Part shown: positions 58,168-64,000 of the stretch, one piece after another
How positions within the stretch are numbered: position 1 is the stretch's first letter
How the letters are laid out: every line of letters starts with the position of its first letter
From: JAEXZL01 sp049943125
Lineage (GTDB): Bacteria > Bacillota > Clostridia > Clostridiales > Clostridiaceae
DNA length: 64,000 bases
Reading direction: 5' to 3'
Assembly (NCBI RefSeq): GCF_049943125.1
Contig: NZ_CP188040.1
Location: 1,736,001 to 1,800,000, forward strand
Made by a program: the position numbers and the translations under genes
Notes under the pieces: generated by a model
Databases searched by the model: none
The model's input: the letters and a program-made list of their open reading frames with translations, nothing else
What the model was told of the DNA's origin: nothing

Positions 58168-58443
58168 TTAATATCCACTAGTAATTAATTTTGCTAAAAT
58201 ACTTGTTCCTATAACAATGATAAGCTGAAGTACTAACCCTACTATACTAGTAATTAGTCCTCCCAGGGCAAGTCCACTTCCTTTTTCACCTCTCTCTTCA
58301 ATTTCTCTAGTTGCTATTCGAGATAAGATTATTCCTACAATAGAGGTGGCTAGTCCTAAATAAGTAATTAATAATGATATGATACCCAGAACAAGAGAAA
58401 CGATGGCCTTGGTATTGGTTTTGGTATTAGCTTGATTTTCCAT
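58168..58443 (-). CDS. DUF4190-type small membrane protein
   Basis: 91 aa. A polar Asn/Thr/Lys-rich start is followed by two hydrophobic hairpin spans, AIVSLVLGIISLLITYLGLATSIVGIIL (about 13-40) and LALGGLITSIVGLVLQLIIVIGTSIL (about 58-83), separated by REIEERGEKGSG. This is the DUF4190 pattern. Function unknown. AGGGGGATAA precedes the ATG. Confidence 0.75.
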   Translation of the reverse strand: MENQANTKTNTKAIVSLVLGIISLLITYLGLATSIVGIILSRIATREIEERGEKGSGLALGGLITSIVGLVLQLIIVIGTSILAKLITSGY

Positions 58444-58639
58444 TTATCCCCCTAAATTTTAATTGTTTCTGTAAGCTTAAGATGTCAGTGCTACAGCTAT
58501 TAATAATATATGTTCATATTGGGAGGTAAATGTTTAATTCTAATTATTCTAAAAGGGATTTATTAATGTAATAATATGGTGGTAAAATAGGAAATAAGAT
58601 GGATAATTAAAATGTAAATAGCAAACGGAGGGGAATCAA

Positions 58640-59149
58640 ATGGAGCTGATAAGGACCACAGAACAGGATATACCTAGTGTAATGGAGATCATTAGAGCTG
58701 GACAAAGATATTTTAGACAAGCTAACATATATCAGTGGGTAAATAATTATCCTAATGAGGATATCATAAAGGAAGATATATTAAAGGGTTATAGCTATGT
58801 TCTTGTCCATGAGGGTAAAATAGTAGCTACTGCAGCAGTGGCCTTTGATGGTGAACCAACCTATGAAAAAATATATGACGGTAATTGGCTTACTGATGAA
58901 GAGTATGGGGTAATCCACAGGATAGCCGTGGCAGAAGAGCTTAAAGGTCAGGGTATCGCAGGAGAGCTGTTAAAAAAGGTTGAAGAGCTCTGCAGAGAAA
59001 GACAGGTTAGGAGTATTAAAATAGATACCCATGAGGATAACAAACCTATGCAGAGACTAATGGAGAAAAAAGGATTTGTATACTGCGGAATAATCTATTT
59101 AGAGAGCGGCAGTAAAAGAATAGCCTTTGAAAAAGTTCTTAGATTATAA
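58640..59149 (+). CDS. GNAT-family N-acetyltransferase
   Basis: 169 aa. Acetyl-CoA site VIHRIAVAEELKGQGIAGELLKKVEELC (about 91-118) with the Q/R-x-x-G-x-A/G motif (GQGIAG), then IKIDTHEDNKPMQRLMEKKGFVYCGII. Substrate unknown; the long Asn-Trp-rich N-terminal half (RYFRQANIYQWVNNYPNEDII) is typical of a GNAT subgroup in Clostridia. GGAGGGGAAT precedes the ATG. Confidence 0.85.
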   Translation: MELIRTTEQDIPSVMEIIRAGQRYFRQANIYQWVNNYPNEDIIKEDILKGYSYVLVHEGKIVATAAVAFDGEPTYEKIYDGNWLTDEEYGVIHRIAVAEELKGQGIAGELLKKVEELCRERQVRSIKIDTHEDNKPMQRLMEKKGFVYCGIIYLESGSKRIAFEKVLRL

Positions 59150-59267
59150 AAGATATAATAGCTATAAATATGTAGAAAAAAATATAATTTTAGAATATTC
59201 TGCTTACATCATACTGGCTTTTCTGATAAAATAGTCAGGTAGTTATATGAATGGAGGCGGAAGTGTA

Positions 59268-60203
59268 TTGCCAGATATAGGTAGGGAGGAAGGCCTTATA
59301 GAGTATGATGCTATAGAAGAAGTGGAAATCAGCCCTTTAGAGGGCGAATCTGGGGAATATGTGAATGAAGAAATAACCGATGACTCTGTAAGGATGTATC
59401 TTAAGGAAATAGGTAGTATACCTTTATTGACTCCAGAAAAGGAAGTAGAGCTAGCCAGGAGAATAGAATCAGGGGATGAAACAGCCCGTGAGGAAATGAT
59501 AAAGTCAAATCTCCGATTAGTAGTGAGCGTAGCTAAAAGATATGCTCGTGGAAGCAGCCTTAGCATTCTTGATTTGATACAGGAGGGGAATACAGGGCTT
59601 ATAAAAGCTGTGGAGAGGTTTGACCATCATAGGGGCTATAAATTCAGTACCTACGCCTTGTGGTGGATAAGACAGGCTGTTACCAGGGCAATAGCTGATC
59701 AAAGCAGAACAATAAGGGTTCCAGTACATATGAGAGAAACCATGAATAGGATTTCAAGGGTCTCAAGGGAATTTTTCTTGGAGAATGATAGGGAGCCTAA
59801 TACCAGTGAGATAGTAGACATCATGGCTATGGACGAACATAAACTAGAAGAAATAATGAAGCTTTATGGTGATACCCTATCTTTAGATACTCCCGTGGGA
59901 GAGGAAGAGGATACCCTTCTTTTAGACTTTATTGCCGATGATGAGCAGGGAGATCAATTTCAAAGGGCTGAGCTTAATTTTCTTAAAGAAGAGATAAAAG
60001 AAATACTTTCAACGCTTTCTGAGAGGGAGCAGAAGATTTTAAGCCTTAGATTCGGCTTTGAGGGTGACAGAATTTATACCTTGGAAGAAGTTGGACAAAT
60101 GTTCCGGCTCACTAGAGAGAGGATTCGCCAGATTGAAGGAAGAGCCTTAACAAGGCTTAGAGGTAAAAAGGAAACAATATATCTCAGGAGTTACATAGAG
60201 TAG
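59268..60203 (+). CDS. RpoD-like sigma-70 factor without region 1.1
   Basis: 311 aa if started at TTG 59268, 10 nt after GGAGG (59253-59257); an in-frame ATG at 59247 would give 318 aa with a weaker AGGT site. Region 1.2: DDSVRMYLKEIGSIPLLTPEKEVELARRIE. Region 2: EMIKSNLRLVVSVAKRYA, LDLIQEGNTGLIKAVERFD and KFSTYALWWIRQAVTRAIADQSRTIRVPVHM (2.4). Region 3 and 4: SREREQKIL-type ILSTLSEREQKILSLRFG, YTLEEVGQMFRLTRERIRQIEGRALTRLR. Region 1.1 is missing, as in alternative primary-like sigma factors. It likely directs a sigma-A-like promoter set under special conditions. Confidence 0.88.
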   Translation: MPDIGREEGLIEYDAIEEVEISPLEGESGEYVNEEITDDSVRMYLKEIGSIPLLTPEKEVELARRIESGDETAREEMIKSNLRLVVSVAKRYARGSSLSILDLIQEGNTGLIKAVERFDHHRGYKFSTYALWWIRQAVTRAIADQSRTIRVPVHMRETMNRISRVSREFFLENDREPNTSEIVDIMAMDEHKLEEIMKLYGDTLSLDTPVGEEEDTLLLDFIADDEQGDQFQRAELNFLKEEIKEILSTLSEREQKILSLRFGFEGDRIYTLEEVGQMFRLTRERIRQIEGRALTRLRGKKETIYLRSYIE

Positions 60204-60308
60204 GACTATGAATTGCATGTCCTACTCTATTTTTAAGTTTTTTTAAAGGAGTCATAATAAATCCTTTAAGCAAGGAATATCACTAAGGGGGAGTGAACAA
60301 TCCTTACT

Positions 60309-60650
60309 CTAAGGCACTATGATTTCCTTTATAAGAAACTCTCTTCCTCCTAAAAGCTCCCATTGATGGCTGCTGCACTTGGGACAGGTGCTGTTATTAG
60401 CTCGAATATTGAATACACTGCGGCAGCCTTTACACAGAGCATTCCCCGGAAGAATTTCAATTTTTAGCTTACAATTTTCTAAGAGAGTACCTTCTACTGC
60501 TGCTGGGTAAACAGCCTCTATATAGTGTGGTATCATGGCCGATAGCTCTCCAATCTGTAATACAAGTGTATCTATTACCTCAATATTATTCCTTTTAGCA
60601 AAAGCTTCAATGGAGTTTACTACACTGATTACTACTCCCAGCTCATGCAA
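60309..60650 (-). CDS. hypA: hydrogenase/urease nickel incorporation protein HypA
   Basis: 113 aa starting at a TTG codon (60648-60650) read as Met, so that the protein begins Met-His-Glu-Leu. HypA binds nickel through its N-terminal amine and His2, so this start is functionally required. GGTGGTG lies just upstream. A longer open frame exists but would overlap hypB and bury the His. The zinc site is C-x2-C (CKGC) and C-x2-C (CPKC) near the C-terminus. HypA delivers nickel to [NiFe]-hydrogenase (or urease) with HypB, encoded 22 nt upstream. No hydrogenase structural gene is in the window. Confidence 0.88.
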   Translation of the reverse strand: MHELGVVISVVNSIEAFAKRNNIEVIDTLVLQIGELSAMIPHYIEAVYPAAVEGTLLENCKLKIEILPGNALCKGCRSVFNIRANNSTCPKCSSHQWELLGGREFLIKEIIVP

Positions 60651-60672
60651 AGAATTCACCACCTTAAGTCTT

Positions 60673-61338
60673 TTATTCTTCAATCCATTTTTTTGTTTCA
60701 CTTCTCAGCCACTGAGCCCATTCTTCTATGCCTTCTCCGGTTTTTGCAGAGATAGGCATTATTTTTATATGGGGATTCAGGTTAAGAACTCTTTCTTTCA
60801 CTGCTTCTAGATCGAAATCGAAATACTTTAACACATCTATTTTGTTAATTAACAATACATCTGCTATAGAAAACATTAATGGATATTTGAGAGGCTTGTC
60901 ATCTCCCTCGGGAACACTGAGTATCATGGCATTTTTTACTGCACCAGTATCAAATTCTGCAGGACAAACAAGGTTTCCTACATTCTCTAATATAACTAAG
61001 TCTAAGTTTTTAGTTTCCAAGGCTTCAAGGCCTTGTCTAGTCATATCAGCATCTAAATGGCACATGCCTCCTGTATGAAGCTGAATGGCAGTAATTCCCG
61101 TTTTAGCAATGGTTTCTGCATCGATAGCAGAATCAATATCTGCTTCCATAACACCTATCTTAAGCTCTTCCTTTAGGTATGGAATCGTTTCTTTAAGGGT
61201 TGTAGTCTTACCAGATCCTGGTGAGGACATGAGGTTTAATAAAAAGGTTTTTTCTTTTTTAAGTCTTTCCCTGAGCAAGCCCGCTTGTCTGTTGTTATCC
61301 TCAAAAACACTTTCTTTAATTTCTAAGATTCTAACCAT
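60673..61338 (-). CDS. hypB: hydrogenase nickel incorporation GTPase HypB
   Basis: 221-aa SIMIBI GTPase. P-loop SSPGSGKTTTL (about 37-47), ADIDSAIDAE switch region, HTGGMCHLDADM with Cys-His (about 92-97), NLVCPAEFD (Cys about 122, Walker B region) and NKID (about 164). The conserved Cys and His bind the metal at the dimer interface. It has no poly-His nickel store at the N-terminus. It acts with HypA in inserting Ni into [NiFe]-hydrogenase. AAAGGGATGG precedes the ATG. Confidence 0.93.
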   Translation of the reverse strand: MVRILEIKESVFEDNNRQAGLLRERLKKEKTFLLNLMSSPGSGKTTTLKETIPYLKEELKIGVMEADIDSAIDAETIAKTGITAIQLHTGGMCHLDADMTRQGLEALETKNLDLVILENVGNLVCPAEFDTGAVKNAMILSVPEGDDKPLKYPLMFSIADVLLINKIDVLKYFDFDLEAVKERVLNLNPHIKIMPISAKTGEGIEEWAQWLRSETKKWIEE

Positions 61339-61593
61339 TATACAACCATCCCTTTTATTAAATATTTAACATAATCAATTACTATTTTTTACTTAAATTT
61401 ATAAAAAGCTATACTATAAAGAGTATTTTCTTATTTAATTAGCAACTATTATAAAAATTATATCATTCCAAAAATTTACAGTCAATTGAATATTGTCAAA
61501 AAATTAACTAGTATGATGGTAAAGAGGACTCGATAATTATTTTTGTTAGTTCTTTAAAAATAGCAGTTTTCTCAATATTACAATTTCTTTACA

Positions 61594-61623
61594 TTTACTT
61601 AACTATTTCTGCTATTATATAAT
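61594..61623 (+). promoter_or_regulatory. candidate promoter of the glycine-zipper protein gene
   Basis: TTTACT (61594-61599), 18-nt spacer, TATAAT (61618-61623). It would give a leader of about 90 nt. The rest of the 381-nt gap after hypB (61339-61593) is AT-rich with nothing recognised. Confidence 0.5.
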
Positions 61624-61638
61624 ATTTATCTCTACAGG

Positions 61639-61703
61639 ATGTATAAAAAGGATATGAGGGGTAACTTTTGAAGATAATAACCTTATTATACATACAAAAG
61701 TAA
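61639..61703 (+). other. leader stem-loop with possible 11-codon ORF
   Basis: ATGTATAAAAAGG (61639-61651) pairs with CCTTATTATACAT (61681-61693) with one mismatch. Inside, GAGGGG precedes TTG at 61668, which opens an 11-codon frame (MKIITLLYIQK) ending at 61703, 16 nt before the gene. It may be chance. Confidence 0.35.
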
Positions 61704-61719
61704 AGGAAGGAATAGAAAT

Positions 61720-62346
61720 ATGACTCATATGGAAAACATAATCATAGTTAATTTTAAGAAGGAAAGTCAGGCCTATGAGGCTTATTCAGAGATCAAAAGA
61801 GATCCTTACAGCAGAAGCTGCTTGATTTCTCAGCTAATTCTTGTGGAAAAGGTAAATGGTCAAATATTACCCTGCGAAACCTTCCATACAGGGGTAGAAG
61901 TCAGTGAGGATATCTTTAAGGGAGGCTTATTAGGAGGACTTATAGGAATATTAGGAGGTCCTATAGGAATTCTATTAGGAGGAAGTGTAGGCTTATTGGT
62001 AGGTTCTCTCATAGATGCAGCACATGTTTCCCATAATAGCTCTATCTTAGAAAAGGTAGTAAATAATATTAAGGATGGAGAAATTGCTTTAGTAGCTCTT
62101 GTTCAGGAGACCAATACCAGCACCTTTGATGGAAAGGTTCAGGGCTATGATGCTGAGCTAACTAGGTATGATGCAGCTCTTATTCAAGAGGAAGTAGAGA
62201 TAGCAGAGGAGCTTCATAGGAAAATAGAGAAAAGAGTAAAGGAAGAGGTTAGAGCGGTAAAAACCTCAGAAAGAAAAGAAAAAAAGGAAGAGATAAGAAA
62301 GATGATAAGAAGACACTTTAATGATTTAAAGAAGGATATTGAATAA
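61720..62346 (+). CDS. glycine-zipper protein, DUF1269-like
   Basis: 208 aa. An N-terminal alpha/beta part (ENIIIVNFKKESQAYEAYSEIKR) is followed by a glycine-rich hydrophobic hairpin GGLLGGLIGILGGPIGILLGGSVGLLVGSLI (about 68-98) and a soluble half with a long Glu/Lys-rich coiled coil at the end. This order matches DUF1269-type membrane-associated proteins. Function unknown. AAGGAAGGA precedes the ATG. It has its own promoter and terminator. Confidence 0.7.
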   Translation: MTHMENIIIVNFKKESQAYEAYSEIKRDPYSRSCLISQLILVEKVNGQILPCETFHTGVEVSEDIFKGGLLGGLIGILGGPIGILLGGSVGLLVGSLIDAAHVSHNSSILEKVVNNIKDGEIALVALVQETNTSTFDGKVQGYDAELTRYDAALIQEEVEIAEELHRKIEKRVKEEVRAVKTSERKEKKEEIRKMIRRHFNDLKKDIE

Positions 62347-62356
62347 GGGTAATAAA

Positions 62357-62411
62357 AAGGGATGGTACAGAATATAATGCTATATGCTTATTTTTGCACC
62401 ATCCCTTATAT
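62357..62411 (+). terminator. rho-independent terminator
   Basis: AAGGGATGGT (62357-62366) pairs perfectly with ACCATCCCTT (62398-62407) across a 31-nt AT-rich loop; weak T tract. Confidence 0.65.
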
Positions 62412-62443
62412 TTTAGGGAAATCTATGCTATTGGGAGGTTTCT

Positions 62444-63586
62444 ATGATATATCTAGATAATGCTGCTACTTCCTTCCCTAAGCCTTCAGAGGTTTATGAG
62501 GAGGTCTTATCTGCTATGAAAACCTATGGTGCTAACCCTGGAAGAAGCTCTCACTCTATGGGGATAGAGGCGTCCTCTGTAATTATGGATACAAGGTCTG
62601 AGCTAGCAGAGCTTTTAAATGTACCTAACCCCTTAAATATTATTTTTACCTCCAACGCTACGGAGGCACTAAACATTGCTATTAAAGGAGTACTTCAAAA
62701 GGGTGATCATATAATATCTACTTTATTAGAGCATAATTCTGTTCTAAGGCCCTTAGACTCCTTAGGTAAAAGGGGAATGAGCTACTCTCTAATAGGCACA
62801 GATGGAGAAGGTCATGTGGATTTATCTTCATTAAAGAGAGAAATAAGAAAAAATACTAGAGCTATAATAATAAATCATGCTTCTAATGTTTTAGGAACAC
62901 TGCAGAATCTAAAAGCAGTGGGTGAAATTGCACTGCGTCATGGACTGACCTTTATTGTGGATGGTTCTCAAAGTGTTGGTGCAATAGATATAAATGTTAG
63001 AGAGCTTAATATTGACCTTCTTGCCTTTCCAGGACACAAGGGGCTCTTGGGACCACAAGGCACAGGAGGCCTTTATATACGGGAGGGCTTACACCTTGAA
63101 ACCTTTAAGGAAGGTGGTACTGGTAGTAGCTCTCACTCTGTAACTCAGCCTAACTTCCTTCCAGATCGCTTTGAAAGCGGAACCTTAAATACCCCAGGTA
63201 TAGCTGGACTGGGACAGGGGATTAAATTCATAAAGAAGGAAGGCTTAAACAATATAAAGGCAAAGGAAGATAGTCTCATAAATCAGCTCATAGAAGAGCT
63301 TTCTGCCTTAAGCTATGTTAAGCTATATGGTCCTAAGGATACAAAAAATAGAACCTCTGTCTTTTCCTTAAATCTTGAAGGCTTTGAAAGCTCTCAGGTA
63401 GGACAGAGGCTTAATGCCTTGAATATTGCTGTAAGAACAGGCTATCACTGCGCTCCCTTTGTGCATACTATTATTGATACAATGAATCGTGGGACTGTTA
63501 GAATAAGTCCAGGGTACTTTAATACTCCAGAGGATATTGAGGCACTGGTGAAGGGGATTATAGGCATTTATAGTGGTGGAATTTAA
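62444..63586 (+). CDS. class V aminotransferase, cysteine desulfurase-like
   Basis: 380-aa PLP enzyme. IYLDNAATSFPKP (residues 2-14), FTSNATEALNIAIKG, a central HASNVLGTLQNLKAVGEIA, FIVDGSQSVGAIDINV and the PLP-lysine in FPGHKGLLGPQG (about 199-210). The C-terminal RTGYHCAPFVH (Cys about 332) matches the sulfur-carrying Cys loop of cysteine desulfurases of the short TIGR01977-type group. It should mobilise sulfur or selenium from cysteine/selenocysteine. GGGAGG precedes the ATG. Confidence 0.85.
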   Translation: MIYLDNAATSFPKPSEVYEEVLSAMKTYGANPGRSSHSMGIEASSVIMDTRSELAELLNVPNPLNIIFTSNATEALNIAIKGVLQKGDHIISTLLEHNSVLRPLDSLGKRGMSYSLIGTDGEGHVDLSSLKREIRKNTRAIIINHASNVLGTLQNLKAVGEIALRHGLTFIVDGSQSVGAIDINVRELNIDLLAFPGHKGLLGPQGTGGLYIREGLHLETFKEGGTGSSSHSVTQPNFLPDRFESGTLNTPGIAGLGQGIKFIKKEGLNNIKAKEDSLINQLIEELSALSYVKLYGPKDTKNRTSVFSLNLEGFESSQVGQRLNALNIAVRTGYHCAPFVHTIIDTMNRGTVRISPGYFNTPEDIEALVKGIIGIYSGGI

Positions 63587-63597
63587 GAGAATCATTG

Positions 63598-63634
63598 AAG
63601 CCCTAGAGAGTTAATAACTACTCTAAGGCTTTTA
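63598..63634. terminator. bidirectional terminator
   Basis: AAGCCCTAGAG (63598-63608) pairs with CTCTAAGGCTT (63621-63631) with one mismatch, followed by TTTATTAT. It separates the convergent aminotransferase genes. Confidence 0.75.
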
Positions 63635-64000
63635 TTATAAAGAAAAGTATTCCTCTATAGAGGAGCATATAAAATCAAGCTCCTTTTCTGTTTGATAGCC
63701 GTGGATAGGGAGAGATAATACTCTTTCTCCAAGGGCTTTGGCTGTAGGACAAGGCTCCTGGAGAGCCTTAAGATAGCAAAAAGCCTTCTGCTCCTGAAGA
63801 GGTTTTTCGTAATAAATCATAGTGGGGATATCTCTTTCCTGCAGATACCTTTTTAGTCCATTACGTTCTTTTGCATCCTTAAGCTTGATTGTATATTGAG
63901 CCCAGCTGGAGGCTACGGATGATGGGGTTTTAGGCGTCCCTACTATGGAGGAAAGCCTCTTTGAATATATTTGGGCCATTTTTTCCATAGTTTTCAGCTC
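63635..64000 (-). CDS. DegT/DnrJ/EryC1/StrS aminotransferase, C-terminal part (cut by window end)
   Basis: The last about 121 codons of a PLP-dependent sugar aminotransferase family protein; the frame is open to the window edge, so the 5' part lies outside. Family tail: SSWAQYTIKLKDAKERNGLKRYLQERDIPTMIYYEKPLQEQKAF, and ALGERVLSLPIHGYQTEKELDFICSSIEEYF. SLPIH is the highly conserved segment in this fold. Such enzymes make amino-sugars for polysaccharides, glycans or antibiotics; the pathway cannot be known without its neighbours. Confidence 0.85.
   Translation of the reverse strand, partial: ELKTMEKMAQIYSKRLSSIVGTPKTPSSVASSWAQYTIKLKDAKERNGLKRYLQERDIPTMIYYEKPLQEQKAFCYLKALQEPCPTAKALGERVLSLPIHGYQTEKELDFICSSIEEYFSL

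Overview
This 64 kb window reads as chromosome from a low-GC, anaerobic, fermentative Firmicute of the class Clostridia. Evidence for that: AT-rich sequence, strong GGAGG-type ribosome binding sites with frequent TTG/GTG starts, a pta-ackA acetate pathway, a CoA-transferase pair, sucrose PTS, hydrogenase-maturation genes (hypA, hypB), cobalamin salvage and flavin-based extracytoplasmic reduction, with no respiratory chain genes. No rRNA, tRNA, CRISPR array, prophage or complete insertion sequence was recognised.

Layout. 0-7 kb: decayed thiolase end, ctfAB-type CoA-transferase, a Ca-type P-ATPase, then pta-ackA and a Crh-like HPr paralogue with Arg at position 15. 7.2-12.4 kb: a complete sucrose locus (scrR, scrA, scrB, scrK) with a promoter and two ScrR-type operators in front of scrA. 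12.5-18.7 kb: an acetyltransferase, MTA/SAH nucleosidase, an XRE membrane regulator, an amidase, then two DUF4342 proteins with UBA-like N-termini next to an OmpR-type two-component pair. 18.7-28.9 kb: a minus-strand esterase and PucR regulator diverging from a plus-strand operon: a fused FdrA-YlbE protein, a YlbF/DUF2877 protein, an MFS transporter, carbamate kinase and a dicarboxylate/amino-acid symporter. This matches the oxamate carbamoyltransferase (AllFGH)-carbamate kinase module that makes ATP from carbamoyl phosphate. Two gene remnants follow: a histidine-kinase tail and an internally deleted clpP.

29-38.5 kb: a PQQ-type sugar dehydrogenase lipoprotein, a cobalamin-riboswitch-controlled pair that fits alpha-ribazole uptake and phosphorylation (cblT-cblS), TrmO, a YcaQ-like glycosylase, and a large HflX GTPase. 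HflX has a JAMM-like N-terminal motif and a leader of over 500 nt with three terminator-like hairpins and three short ORFs with ribosome binding sites. One of these encodes exactly Met-Arg-Leu-Arg, a known minimal macrolide-dependent arrest peptide. I regard this as the most interesting system in the window.

38.5-52 kb: a MerR-methyltransferase fusion, an FMN/FAD flavocytochrome-like lipoprotein, an ArsR-permease-thioredoxin-like cassette with two matching operators, mannonate dehydratase, a VanW protein, an esterase, an Ldh-family dehydrogenase, an L,D-transpeptidase with no signal peptide, and a purine-type permease with a phosphoribosyltransferase. 52-55 kb: a MarR-dioxygenase-flavin reductase-esterase operon resembling the quinone-responsive Mhq regulon. 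55-64 kb: a lipoprotein, a symporter, a DUF4190 protein, an acetyltransferase, a second RpoD-like sigma factor, hypA/hypB, a glycine-zipper protein, a cysteine-desulfurase-like enzyme and the cut-off 3' end of a DegT-family aminotransferase. Most convergent gene pairs are separated by clear bidirectional terminators.
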